A stretch of 64,000 bases of DNA from Micropruina sp. Its GTDB lineage: Bacteria; Actinomycetota; Actinomycetes; Propionibacteriales; Propionibacteriaceae. Below, piece after piece: positions 1-9,362 of the stretch (its first letter is position 1; each line of letters starts with the position of its first letter). The stretch covers positions 1 through 64,000 of the forward strand of contig JADJVZ010000013.1 in NCBI GenBank assembly GCA_016716635.1, written 5' to 3'. A model generated the notes under the pieces. The model saw only the letters and a program-made list of their open reading frames with translations, searched no databases and was not told the origin of the DNA. The position numbers and the translations under genes are program-made.

Positions 1-2720
1 CTCGCCGATGGCGGAGCTAACGCTGTCAGGCTCACGTCTCCCGTCTCCTGACGCTCCTGGACCCCTCCCGGGTAGCACGGCCCGCAGTGGCCTGGCGTCG
101 CGCGCAGACGGCTATCTGCTGCATCCCGATTGGCTGGACCTCACGCGGCCTTTGAGGCCGCCGTCACCAACGCCGCGGCAGCCGCCGTAGCAAATCCCGC
201 CGCGGCGATGGCGGCCCCAGCCCGACAACCTGAGCGTCCCCGTCCGACCCGTTCACGACGACTTCCCCGCCTGGGCCGGGCTCGTCAAACGATTTGAGCA
301 ACGGCGTCAGGGCGCCGAGGACGCCTGGGCCGAGTTGGCCGCCCGGTTCAGGACCCCACGGACGCAGATCGCATCGTCGAACTGGCCCGCGCCGACCCGC
401 TGCGCACCGTGCGGTGGGCGCTGGCGTCACAGACGCTCGCCCGCTTTGAGCGCCAAGTTCAGGCGCTGGACGTCTACGAAGAGGCCCGGCTACCTGTTGG
501 ACGACTGAGTTCGGTGTGGAACCAAGCCCCGAACTGCGGCTGATGCACAGGCGGCGGTGCTCCGACAAGATCCGGCTCTCACGGTTGCTCCCTGCCTCCG
601 CCGCGCTCGTCCGGTTTTGGCGTGCCGCACGCGGAACGTCCTTCGTCGGGCGCGAAGCCGAACTCGACCGGCTCGACCACCTGGCCGCCTCGGGCCGTCT
701 GGTCACCCTCGCCGGGCTGGGGGCGTCGGCAAGTCGCGGCTCGCCAGCGAATGGGTGCAGCGTTCCGGGCGCGCGGAGCTTTGCCAGTGGGTGGATCTTC
801 CAGGGGACGCCCGTGGGCGAGATCGCGCTGCGCCGCAACGACCAGGTGGGGCTGGCCCGCACGACTCGGCGCCGCCGCTGGCCCTCGGCTGCGGTGGTGG
901 CAGCCTCCACCGGCCTGCCCGGGCGGGCTGGTGATCCTCGACAACGCCGACGATCGGCTCAATGAGGTGGCGGCGATCGCTGCAGCGCTGTTGTCGTCCG
1001 CCCCGAGAGTTAGCGTTGGTGATCACCGCCCCTGAGGCGATCGGCGTCAGCGGCGAACGAGTCTTGGCCGTAGCTCCCCTCGCCACGGGGAGCGATGGGG
1101 CGGCAGCCCGCGGAGTTGTTGGCCGCCGCGCGGTGGAGCCGGGAGCTTCTCGGGCCGAGATCCGCCAGGTGGCCCGTCAATCCGCGGGCGTGCCATTGGC
1201 CATTGAACTGCTGGCAGCCAATCCGTCCGCCACGGCGGGGACGCGGCAGCGCCGAGGCTGGACCGAGATCGTCCGCGCGGCCGTCGACGCCTGCCCGACG
1301 ACGCGGCGGCCTTGTTCAGAGTCGTTGTCGTACCTGCCGATGGGGGCGCCGCCCAGTCTGAGCGAGCAGTTGGCGGCTGGCTTGGCGCGCACTTCCGCCC
1401 GCCAGCCACGGCTGCTGCGCGAACTCGTGGCGTCCCTCGTCGTCTGATGGCGGCCGGAGCGGCAGCGGCGCCGACGGTCCGCCATCGCATGCTCCCCGAT
1501 CACCCACGGCGGGCATCGCCCCAACGCCGACGATGAGACCCGCACGTTTGCCGTCGTGGACCGGTGGGCACGCAGCCTCACACGTGCGTCGCATTTCGAT
1601 CCCGCCGCTTCGGGAAACGGTCGAGCTCGCGCCGGGCTAGTGACGCTCGAAACCCTGCTCCAGTGGTGGTCGGAGCGCGATCCGGGACGGATGGTGGAGC
1701 TGACGTGCCGCCTTCACGACGTCTGGTATTCGACCGGACGAACGACGCTCGCGCGAGGTTGGCTCCGACGCGGCCTGGAGGCCCCGGGACTTGAGCCGCA
1801 GCAGCGGGCGCTCGGATTGGTCCATCTGAGTCTCGGCGGCGGGCTGGCCCGGCGTCGCCCAAGCGCTGCCGCATCTCAACGAGCATTGCCATCCTGCAAT
1901 CCCTTGGGGTCGACGAGGGCGTCCTCTACGCCTTCGCCCCACGGGCAGCGGGCCGTGGCGCGGTTCAGCGCCGCGACTTGGCCGGGTTCCGCGCCGACGT
2001 GGCGGTCGCACGACGGTACTGTGCCGCCGCCGATTCGCCCTGGTTCGGCCTCTACCTCGACCAGGCCGAGGCGCTGGCCTGGAGCCGCTCGGCTGCGCCC
2101 CGGCGCGGGATCGAAACCTCGTTGGCGAGTGCGCGCGGGCTGCGGCTCTTGGGCGACATCGACGGCGGTGCCACGGGGCTCTAATGGGCCTCCCTGCTGG
2201 CCAGGTTCGCCCACGATGACCGGATCGACGCGATTTTGGCCGAGGCGTCCGACTTAGCGGTCGACGCGTCGCCGCCCGTCAGGCCCTGATCGCCGGTGAA
2301 CTCGCGAAACGCGCCGTGGCGACCGGACGCCCCGACGCGGTGGCCGCTCTGGTGACGGCCATCCGCGCCACTGAACGCAACGGCAATCTGCGCACTGCGG
2401 CCGTGGGGCGCCGCGACCTTGCCTTCATGCTCGTGAAGGAAGGACGGCTTTCTGCGGCCCATCCCCAACTCCGGATCGCCGCGCGTCTCTGATCCTGCTC
2501 GATCCCTCCGGTGCCGCACTGGCGGTGGCGGGGTTGGCGAGCCTCTCCGACGGCAGTGCGCGACCGGCTGGCAGCGTCGGCCTGGACGCTCGCCCACGCC
2601 ACGACCGGCACCCCCACTACAGGGGGCGATCGTTCGCGGATGCGTCGCCTCATCGGACGCGCGCCACGCCCGTTGCCCACCTTTGAGGAGGCGGTCGTGA
2701 TCGTCCGGCAGTCGCTCGAC
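1..2720 (+). pseudogene. Broken BTAD / NB-ARC-type (AfsR/SARP-like) regulator, 5' end outside window
   Basis: The pieces of one large regulator lie in order but in changing frames. A bacterial transcriptional activator domain comes first (LHPDWLDLTR near 120-150, EPSPELRLMH near 520-545, VLRQDPAL near 557). Next are FVGREAELDRL (about 640-675), a Walker A piece GGVGKSRLASEW (about 715-750), a Walker B piece GGLVILDNAD (about 920-950) and QSAGVPLAIELLAANP (about 1180-1225). A TPR-like helical region follows to about 2700. The DNA-binding N-terminus would lie upstream of base 1. At least six frame changes and an in-frame stop near 2182 prevent a product. Proteins of this architecture are ATP-dependent activators of secondary or regulatory genes; the target here is unknown. 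Family assignment is firm. Whether this is real decay or sequence error is open. Confidence 0.75.
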
Positions 2721-2739
2721 ATGCCGGCGGCGACGAGCG

Positions 2740-3010
2740 GCCTAGACATCCCACGCCAGGTTTTGAGCGCCGCAGATCGCCCGTCCGGATGCGCCACAGC
2801 CGGGACCTGACAGTCCCGCACACTCCTGGCCCACAAGCAGCGATAGAGCCGCAACAAAGCTGCGGCCACCTCGTCCGGCGTGGGGAGGGGCTCCGGAGTG
2901 AGGTTGCCCCCGGCAGAGGCAGCGCCTCGGACCTGGGAAGGCGCCACTCGACCACCCGCACGTCGCCTGCGGCCCACAACTCAAGCCGGTAGCTGAGTAG
3001 ACCGGGTTCC
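2740..3010 (-). pseudogene. Degraded small ORF, unknown function
   Basis: On the minus strand one frame reads YRLELWAAGDVRVVEWRLP and a second continues as LTPEPLPTPDEVAAALLRLY. They join near 2905-2915 as if one base were lost or gained. The composition looks like coding sequence (alternating charged and hydrophobic residues, high third-position GC), but there is no clear start codon and no family is recognised. It lies tail-to-tail with the broken regulator on the plus strand. It may be the 3' part of the small gene at 3099-3337, or a separate relic. Confidence 0.3.
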
Positions 3011-3098
3011 CCTCGATGAGGGAGGAGGGAACCCCTCACCCCTCCGGGCTGGGAGGCCCGCGCACCGAGAAGCGCGTGCGGCGCCCCGCCCGATCGCG

Positions 3099-3337
3099 TC
3101 AGACGCTTCCGATCAGCTCCCCGCCCCGGCCAACGCTGTAATGCGCCTGCCACAGGGTGCCATCGGGCTGGGGGGTGGTGTCGACCGCGTCCAACGTGGC
3201 ACGGCGGCCGAGCGCAGCGCGCACCTCGGCATCGGTCCACCACCTTGGAGGCGGGTCATGGCAGGCATCGGCCCCTCGCTGGCGCGTCATCTCGGACGAC
3301 CTTCAGCGAGGCCCAACGCGGGGTAGACGTGGGCCAT
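3099..3337 (-). pseudogene. Small hypothetical protein with frameshift
   Basis: A very good ribosome binding site (AAAGGAGG, about 3342-3350 on the minus strand) precedes an ATG at 3337 that encodes MAHVYPALGLAEGRPR and then stops. Right at that stop an overlapping ATG (3290) opens a second frame of 63 codons ending in WQAHYSVGRGGELIGSV. The strong start signal followed by an early stop suggests one gene of about 79 codons split by a frameshift near 3288. The C-terminal half carries WWTDAEVRAALGRRATLDAV. No family is recognised and no membrane segment is evident. Confidence 0.35.
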
Positions 3338-3431
3338 GACGCCTCCTTTTTCGCGTCGTTTGTCCCACTATCGACCGCCGCCCTGACATCCGCCTGACGT
3401 GCGCCTTCGATCGGAAGGGGCCCGCATAGCC

Positions 3432-3506
3432 CTCAACTCATGCTGAAATCCCGCCTTCGGGCCCTGACGAGGAACGACGGCGGGATTTCAACATGATCTG
3501 TACCCC
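3432..3506. repeat. Palindromic repeat, family A (copy A3)
   Basis: Imperfect hairpin: ATGCTGAAATCCCGCC on the left pairs with GGCGGGATTTCAACAT on the right with one mismatch, around a loop of about 20 bases. The ends (CAACTCATGCTGAA and GATTTCAACATGAT) match the repeats at 38722, 39505 and 44513. It starts 17 bp past the stop codon of the minus-strand acyl-CoA synthetase, where it could act as a 3' hairpin or terminator. There is no clear T-tract. Confidence 0.6.
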
Positions 3507-3522
3507 AGGCGGACGCCCGCCC

Positions 3523-5323
3523 CTACTCGCTGCCGCCCTTGCGGACCTCGGCGAGCTTGGCGTACATGTCATCGATGACCTGCGCGAACCGCTTCTCCAC
3601 CTCGCGGCGCTTCACCTTCAGCGTCGGGGTGAGCAAGCCGTTCTCTTGGGTGAACTCCTCGATCATGACGCGAAGGTCCTTGATCTGTTCGTGGTGCGGC
3701 AGCTTGGCGGTCATGGTCTGCACCCGACGGGTGATCTCCGCAAGGATTGCGGGGTTCTTGAAGAGGTCCTCGCGGTTGTCCCAGGTCAGGGAAAGTTGCC
3801 GTCCGAGGGACTCCAAGTTCGGCAGCGACGGCGAGACGAGCAGGGTCACGAACGGACGGTTGTCGCCCAGCACCACGGCCTGCTCGAAGAGCGGATCGGC
3901 CAAGATCATGCCCTCGATCGGGGCCGGCGCGATGTTCTTGCCGTTGGAGGTGACGATGAGGTCTTTGATCCGATCGGTGATGACGACGTAGCCGTCGGTG
4001 TCGACGTAGCCGACATCTCCGGTGTGCAGCCACCCCTCGCGGATCGTCGCCGCCGTGGCCTCGGGGTTGTTCCAGTAGCCGACCATCACGTTGGGGCCGC
4101 GGTAACAGATCTCGCCCTCGTCGGCGATCCAGTCTCGCCGCCCGGCAGCACCCGTCAGCCGTCCCGAACTTGAACCCCTCGGGGGCGTTGAACGAGATCA
4201 GCGGCGACGCCTCGGTCATGCCATAGCCCTGCTCGAGCAGCATGCCGCACGCCGAGAAGAACTCCTCGATCTCCTTGCGCAGGGGCGCGCCGCCGCACGC
4301 CATCACCTTCTTGGGGCCGCCCATCGCGTCCCGCACGGAATGCAACACCAGCTTGTCGGCGAGGGCCAGTTGGGCGCGCCAGTAGGCGGAGGGCGCCCCA
4401 CCCTTACCCGGTAAGGCGTGCTGGTTGCGGGCGCCGACCCGCAGGGCCCACTCGGGGACCTTCTTCTTGGGTGGCGGAGTCGGCCACGCGCTGATGGACG
4501 GTCGTGAACACCTTCTCGAAGAGCCGCGGCACCGACGTCATCATCGTGGTCTGGGCCCTCACCATGCCGGCCGCCACCGTCTTCGCGTCCGGCCAGTAGG
4601 TGTTCATGCAGCCCTTGGTGAGGACGAAGAACGTCCAGGCCCGCTCGAAGGCGTGACTGAGCGGCAGGAAGCACAGCGAGTGATCGTCGGTGGTGACGTC
4701 GAAGTAGTCGGCGAGGACGTCGATCTGGGAGACGAACCCCCCCCGGTTGGTGGCATGACGCCCTTAAGGGACGCCCGTGGTGCCAGAGGTGTAAATGATG
4801 GACGCGAGATCGTCGCCGGACGCTTGCGCGAGGCGTTCGTCCACGGGGGCCATGGGGGCGCCGGCGGCGAGGGCGTCCGACAATTGGGTGACGCGGGGAT
4901 CGTCCGAGGTGACCGGATCGATGGCGATGATCCGGGTGAGCGCGGGAACGTCCGGCAGGGCGGTCACGATGTCGACCTCCCGCTGCCCCTCGCAGAACGC
5001 CAGAATCACGCCCGCATCGGCGGCCATGAACTGCACCTGATCGGGGTGCTGGAGGTGTAGATCGGCACCGACACCGCACGGACGGTGAGGCAGGCGAAGT
5101 CGATGAGCGACCATTCGGGCCGGTTCAGGGCGAACAACAGCACCCGATCGCCGGGCTGCACACCCCACGACGTGAGCCGGGCGGCAAGGCGACGAACGTC
5201 CGCGCCGAGCTCGGCGTAGGTACGCGTCACCCATCCGTTCGGGGAGTCGATGCGGGTGGCGGTGAGGCGGCCATGGCGCGCCACGGTATCCGCGAAACGC
5301 ACCGCGAGATTCAGCTGGTCCAT
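3523..5323 (-). pseudogene. fadD: Long-chain fatty-acid-CoA ligase, frameshifted
   Basis: This would be an AMP-forming acyl-CoA synthetase activating long-chain fatty acids with ATP and CoA. It starts MDQLNLAVRFADTVARHG at ATG 5323 behind a GGAAGGA site. The adenylation P-loop SGTTGVP lies near 4770-4790. Further pieces are SVPRLFEKVFTTVHQR (about 4500), the core motif GYGMTEASP (about 4220), WLHTGDVGYVDTDGYVVITDRIKDLI (about 3955-4030) and the C-terminal catalytic Lys region ENGLLTPTLKVKR (about 3590-3660). These occupy different frames with breaks near 5050, 4765, 4440 and 4150. One break sits beside a run of eight C (about 4737-4744), the kind of site where base callers slip. Full length would be about 600 residues. 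As written it cannot give an active enzyme. Confidence 0.85.
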
Positions 5324-5511
5324 GTGTCGTCCTTCCCCCGCCCATCCGAGAAACTTACTGTGCCGTAGCCACCTTGAGAAAGGGCCTGAGGCACCCTCGC
5401 CGCCGGGGTCTGCCGCAGCCGGGGCCGCAATCATGCGCCGTTGCTGGGTGTCCACTCGTCCTCGACGAGGCCACCTTCAAGACGTGCCACAGTTGACGAC
5501 CAGGAGGACTC

Positions 5512-5902
5512 ATGATTCAGCCCGATCCCGCGTTACGAACGATGCTCGCGGAGGCCGAATGGGCCGTGCGGCCCGGACGCTTCGCCTATCTGACCCTGCC
5601 TGAAGACGACGGACGTCCCGCCGAGGCTCGGATCCTCGAGGACGAAGGCGTGACGCTGGTGGTCCGCGTCCCCGAGGAGCGGGCGCGCCCGGCACCGAGG
5701 ACACGTTCGGATGGATCACGTTGAGCGTCAGACGTCGCTGAGCGCCTTGGGGATCACCGCCGCGATGTCATCCGTCCTCGCCGAAGCGGGTATCCCCTGC
5801 AACATGCTCGCCGGCTATCACCACGATCATCTGCTGGTGCCGTCCGCCGACGTCGAGCGGGCCGTCGTCGTGCTGACTACGGCCTGGACTGTGGAGCGCT
5901 GA
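5512..5902 (+). pseudogene. ACT-domain protein, frameshifted
   Basis: The first frame begins MIQPDPALRTMLAEAEWAVR at ATG 5512 behind AGGAGG (about 5502-5508) and runs through GRFAYLTLPEDDGRPAEARI. Near 5690 the reading changes frame (FGWITL) and near 5725 it changes again. It then ends with QTSLSALGITAAMSSVLAEAGIPCNMLAGYHHDHLLVP and a stop at 5902. The second half is the conserved core of the small ACT_7-type ACT proteins of about 130 residues, which are thought to bind amino acids or similar ligands. The restored length fits that family. It is read away from the acyl-CoA synthetase, with about 190 bp between the two starts. Confidence 0.7.
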
Positions 5903-5980
5903 CGTTTCTCGGTTGAGGTGCTCCCCGAGGCCAGGAGGAAGATCACCACTCTTCGTCGACCCGAGGCGGCCCTACAGTGA

Positions 5981-6722
5981 GTGAATGGTGAGAGTGCCGA
6001 CTATCGCCGGGCGAGCATCGACTACCCCGACAACTGGCCTCTCCGGCTGGCATACGCGAGCCTCATCGGCGGTGAAGTACGGAAAGTTCATCACCCTGCA
6101 ACTCCACGCGGACGATGACCTCGCCGCCGGCAAGTCGACCCCCGACATCATCCGCGCCACGCAGATACCGAGACCGGCGACAACCGGGACCGCTGGTCGG
6201 CGTCTTTGCCCGCGGACGTCTCTGTCGTGGATTTCTATCGCGGGTTCCCCGAACACGTCCTCGTGGACGCCGGGTGGTTTGTCGACCACCACGAGGGAGC
6301 TGTTCGCGAGCACACCCGTGCGCCACCTCAACATCACTGGGCTGGCCTACGCGGGCACCTGTGAGGCTTTCTTCGCCGTCCCGTGGCTCGTCCGTATTGT
6401 GGGCTTGAACCTCTGCGCCGGCTTCCATCACGCCGCCCTCACCGGCCTCGCCACCACCAATCGCCTCGTCGCGCTGCAGTACCTCTGGTTGCCCGCCGAT
6501 AGCTTTTCGGACGGGGAACTGAACGCGATCCTCCGCGGACGCCCGTCGCTTGAGATGTTCTCCTCCCCCGACTTCGACGAAAAGGTCGAGGCCGATGGGG
6601 ACGGCACGCTGCTCGACGTCGTTGCCCCACCGCGGACCATCCGCTTCGAGACAGCCTTCGGCACCTACCCGGCCCTGCACGCGAAATCTCGGAACCGCTG
6701 GGCCACCCGCAGGATGTACTGA
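5981..6722 (+). pseudogene. Repeat-companion-domain (TIGR02996-like) protein, frameshifted
   Basis: From GTG 5981 one frame gives SIDYPDNWPLRLAYASLIGGE, then a shift near 6075 gives YGKFITLQLHADD. That is the start of the repeat-companion domain ('LRLAYADWLEE...GEFIRLQ'). Further on, DVSVVDFYRGFPEHVLVDAGWF and (shifted) LFASTPVRHLNITGL give the usual second half, where leucine-rich-repeat-like segments follow. The end from 6340 to 6722 is one open frame. Proteins with this domain are best known from planctomycetes and myxobacteria and usually precede LRR-like repeats; a molecular function is not established. At least three frame changes are needed to join the parts. Confidence 0.55.
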
Positions 6723-6742
6723 CATCCCCCTCGCTGTGCGGC

Positions 6743-8045
6743 TCAACGGACGTTGAAGTCTTCCCAGGTGATGTGGCCACGCGGCACCCTAGGTCGCTCA
6801 ACCCACTCTCGAACGCCTTCATCATCGGACGCGGCCCGCACATGTAGATCGACGCCTCCCGGCGGGCCTCCCCGAGCCGGCGGGCCACCAACTCGGCGGT
6901 CAACGCCTCGCCGTCATCGCTGTAGTAGGTGATCAGGGTCACACTGGGATGTTGAGCGACCAGAGCTCGAAGGTCCGCCGCGTAGGGGCTTTCGGCTTCA
7001 TTCCTGGCCGCGACGTGCAGGTCCACCACGCGGTCAGATTGATCGTCCAACGACCTGAGCCAGCTCACGAAGGGCGTGATTCCGATTCCCCGAGACCCAC
7101 GCCTGTCGCGGCGCGCCCGCCGCGTAGTTGAAACTGCCGTGAGGTCTGCTCACGATGGCCCGCGCGCCAGGCGCGAGATCGTCGTAAAGCCGTTGCGTGT
7201 CGTCCCCGGAGACCCGGATGCCGAACTCAAGCAACGGCGCGTCCGAGCGCTGGCGATCGTGAAGGGTGGAGCCCCAGCCGTCGGTGTCGAAGTGGATGAA
7301 CGCGAACTGCCCGGCGATGGCGTTGACTCGCCCCTTCACCGGCTTGAGGGACATCACCAACGTGCGCTTGTCTGGACGTCGGACGTCCACCACGTCGTAC
7401 TCACTGCGGGGACGACCTTAAGCATCACGAACTCGCGATACAGGTACAGCAGGACCCCGAGGGTGCTGATTCCCATGTACAGCCACCACAGCAGGGGTGC
7501 CACCAGCGACGTCCCCTCCAGGAAGCCGTGCACCATCGCGACGATCAGGAAGACCCCGATGAAGCGGTGGACGAGCTGCCACTTGTTGAACGGCTGCCGC
7601 GCCAGCCAGCCGAGGGGGCCGCGCCACTTCGCCGCGCGCGAGGACGGAGGCATGAGAGCCCACAGAATCAAGATGACGAGCCCGATACCGGCAAGCCCTC
7701 CGAGGTTTTGGCTGAGCTGCGAGGCGGGCGCCTCCACCGGGGCGACGACCCGATGCACGACGATGGCCACGAAGCCCGCGATCGCCGCATAGCGGTGCCA
7801 CTTCACTTGCTGGTCGAGGCCGCCGTAGAGCCACTCGAGCCCCGGCAGGACGGTGTTCACGAGCAACGACCACACGAAGAAGACGATCGCCTGGACGCCC
7901 ACGATCTGACTGATGTACGACGGGGTGAAGCCCGTGGCCGGACGCGCGACGATCCAGGCGACAAGGTAGAGGACGTTAACGGCGACCCCACCAGGGGCCC
8001 GAGCGGGATTCCCGGCGGGCGATGATCGAGAGCGGTGGCGGACAT
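6743..8045 (-). pseudogene. Ferric reductase-like membrane flavoprotein, frameshifted
   Basis: Reads from ATG 8045 (GAGGGGGG upstream) as MSATALDHRPPGIPLGPLVG and shifts near 7985. It then runs through a multi-helix ferric-reductase-like domain (VLYLVAWIVARP, FVAIVVHRVV, WQLVHRFIGVFLIVAMVHGFLEG, histidines able to bind heme). After a shift near 7380 comes the FAD-binding barrel (GQFAFIHFDTDGW). After another near 7085 comes the NAD(P)-binding lobe with IYMCGPRPMMKAFE, and after a last shift near 6780 the tail GHITWEDFNVR. The family moves electrons from NAD(P)H via FAD and heme across the membrane. The domain set and the restored length of about 430 residues are normal. The four frame changes make the gene unreadable as given. 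Confidence 0.75.
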
Positions 8046-8055
8046 TCGCCCCCCC

Positions 8056-8250
8056 TCAAAATGTGGCGGTGCCGACATAGTCGAGAATAGGCCACCCTGA
8101 GGCGGCTTTGTAGACCATCGCTATACAGAACTGGCGCCAGCGAACCTTGTCCCAGAGTCGCGCGGGACGCTCCATGGGCTTGGCCCAGTCGCTTCCATCG
8201 CGAGGCTTCGACCCAAGGGCAGCTAGACATACGGGAAATCTGACGTGCAT
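8056..8250 (-). CDS. Small ORF of unknown function (64 codons)
   Basis: An open frame from ATG 8250 to a stop at 8056, rich in Trp, Arg and Lys (PARLWDKVRWRQF, AASGWPILDYVGTATF). Local GC is below that of its neighbours and no family is recognised. It reads away from the AAA ATPase fragment at 8281, with a palindrome between their starts. It could be a relic, a small accessory protein or chance. No hydrophobic segment is long enough for a clear membrane helix. Confidence 0.2.
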   Translation of the reverse strand: MHVRFPVCLAALGSKPRDGSDWAKPMERPARLWDKVRWRQFCIAMVYKAASGWPILDYVGTATF

Positions 8251-8253
8251 TTA

Positions 8254-8271
8254 TACGTGAATCTTCACGTA
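8254..8271. promoter_or_regulatory. Inverted repeat between divergent ORFs, candidate operator
   Basis: TACGTGAA and TTCACGTA are perfect inverted copies separated by TC. The site lies between the ATG of the minus-strand ORF (8250) and the AGGAG/ATG pair (8271-8283) of the plus-strand AAA fragment. This is where an autorepressor would bind. Function is inferred from position and symmetry only. Confidence 0.35.
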
Positions 8272-8280
8272 GGAGTTGGT

Positions 8281-8495
8281 CATGCAGCATTGCGCCAACA
8301 AGCCGCTGCTGGTGTGCATGGACGAGGTGCCCCTGGCGATTCGCAACATCGCAGACAACGAGTCCCCCGAAGCGGCGCGGCTGATGCTTCAGACCCTGCG
8401 AAACCTCCGGCAGGAAACGAAGAACATCCGCTGGATCGTGTGTGGATCGGTGGGCTTCCACCATGTACTTCGGTACTGCGACGCGACGGAAGGCA
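8281..8495 (+). pseudogene. AAA ATPase fragment without P-loop
   Basis: From ATG 8281 (AGGAG six bases upstream) the sequence reads KPLLVCMDEVPLAIRNIAD. This is a Walker B-type strand ending in DE, followed by LRNLRQETKNIRWIVCGSVGFHHVLRY, the sensor-strand region of AAA ATPases in the archaeal-ATPase/DUF4143-like class. The Walker A part that should precede it is absent, and similarity ends at CDATEGT near 8492, where the frame runs into endonuclease IV. It is a central slice of about 70 residues from a protein that normally exceeds 350. A deletion relic from an accessory region is the simplest reading. Confidence 0.5.
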
Positions 8496-8535
8496 CGGCG
8501 AGTCACCCGCCTCGGAACCGCCTAGTCTGTGCTCC

Positions 8536-9332
8536 ATGTTCAGCATCGGGGCGCACGTCGATTCCATTGATCCGATCGCGGAGGCGAAGGCGCGGGGGGC
8601 CAGCCTCAGCCAGTTCTTCCTCGGCGATCCGCAGAGTTGGAAGACCCCAAGCTCGACTACTCGGGCGGCGCGGCGAAGCTCAAGGCGGACGCGGCCGAGG
8701 CGGGTATCGCCTTGTCCGTCCACGCGCCGTACGTGATGAACGTGGCGTCGTCCAACAACCGCATCCGGATCCCGAGCCGCCAGCTGCTGCAAAAGACGCT
8801 CACGGCCGCAGCCGAGTTCGGCGCGGCGGGCGTGATCGTCCACGGCGGGCACGTCCTGGCGACCGAAGATCCGATGATCGGTTTCGAGAACTGGCGCAAG
8901 TGCATCGAAGGGCTCGACATCGCCGTCCCGCTGCTCATCGAAAACACCGCGGGCGGCGGCAATGCCATGGCCCGCCATCTCGAACGCCTCGACATCCTCT
9001 GGACGACCATCTCGGCCGCACCCAACGCCGACCAGGTCGGGTTCTGCCTCGACACCTGCCACGCGCACGCGGGCGGCGAACGCCTGGACGGTCTCACCGA
9101 TCGCGTCCGGGCCATCACCGGACGCATCGACCTCGTCCACGGCAACGACTCCCGCGACGCCTTCGATTCGGGAGCCGACCGGCACGCCAACCTGGGGGCC
9201 GGCAAGGTCGATCCCCAGGGCTTTGTGGAGGTCATCACCACTGCCAACGCCCCGGTCGTTCTGGAAACGCCGGGCGGCCTGGAGGGGCATCTCGCCGACA
9301 TGGCGTGGATAGCGGGGCGTCTCACCCCGTAA
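8536..9332 (+). pseudogene. nfo: Deoxyribonuclease IV (endonuclease IV) with one frameshift
   Basis: An AP endonuclease that cleaves 5' of abasic sites in base excision repair. It starts MFSIGAHVDSIDPIAEAKARG at ATG 8536 and continues SLSQFFLGDPQSWK. One missing G near 8645 then shifts the frame. The rest reads on from PKLDYSGGAAKLKADA to the stop at 9332. The TIM-barrel metal ligands are present in the second part: VHAPYVMN, VIVHGGH, LIENTAGGG, FCLDTCHAHAGG, LVHGNDSRDAFDSGADRHANLGAG and VLETPGG. Restored length is about 265 residues, normal for a short Nfo. With all active-site motifs intact and one base absent, a sequence error is at least as likely as inactivation. Confidence 0.85.
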
Positions 9333-9362
9333 CCGGCGCACCATTCCCGCTAGCCTGTCCCC

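Noticed and set aside
3493..4173. Long plus-strand ORF opposite the acyl-CoA synthetase
   Set aside because: It is the mirror frame of a clear synthetase domain, rich in His/Arg/Gln as GC-rich antisense frames are, with no family match.
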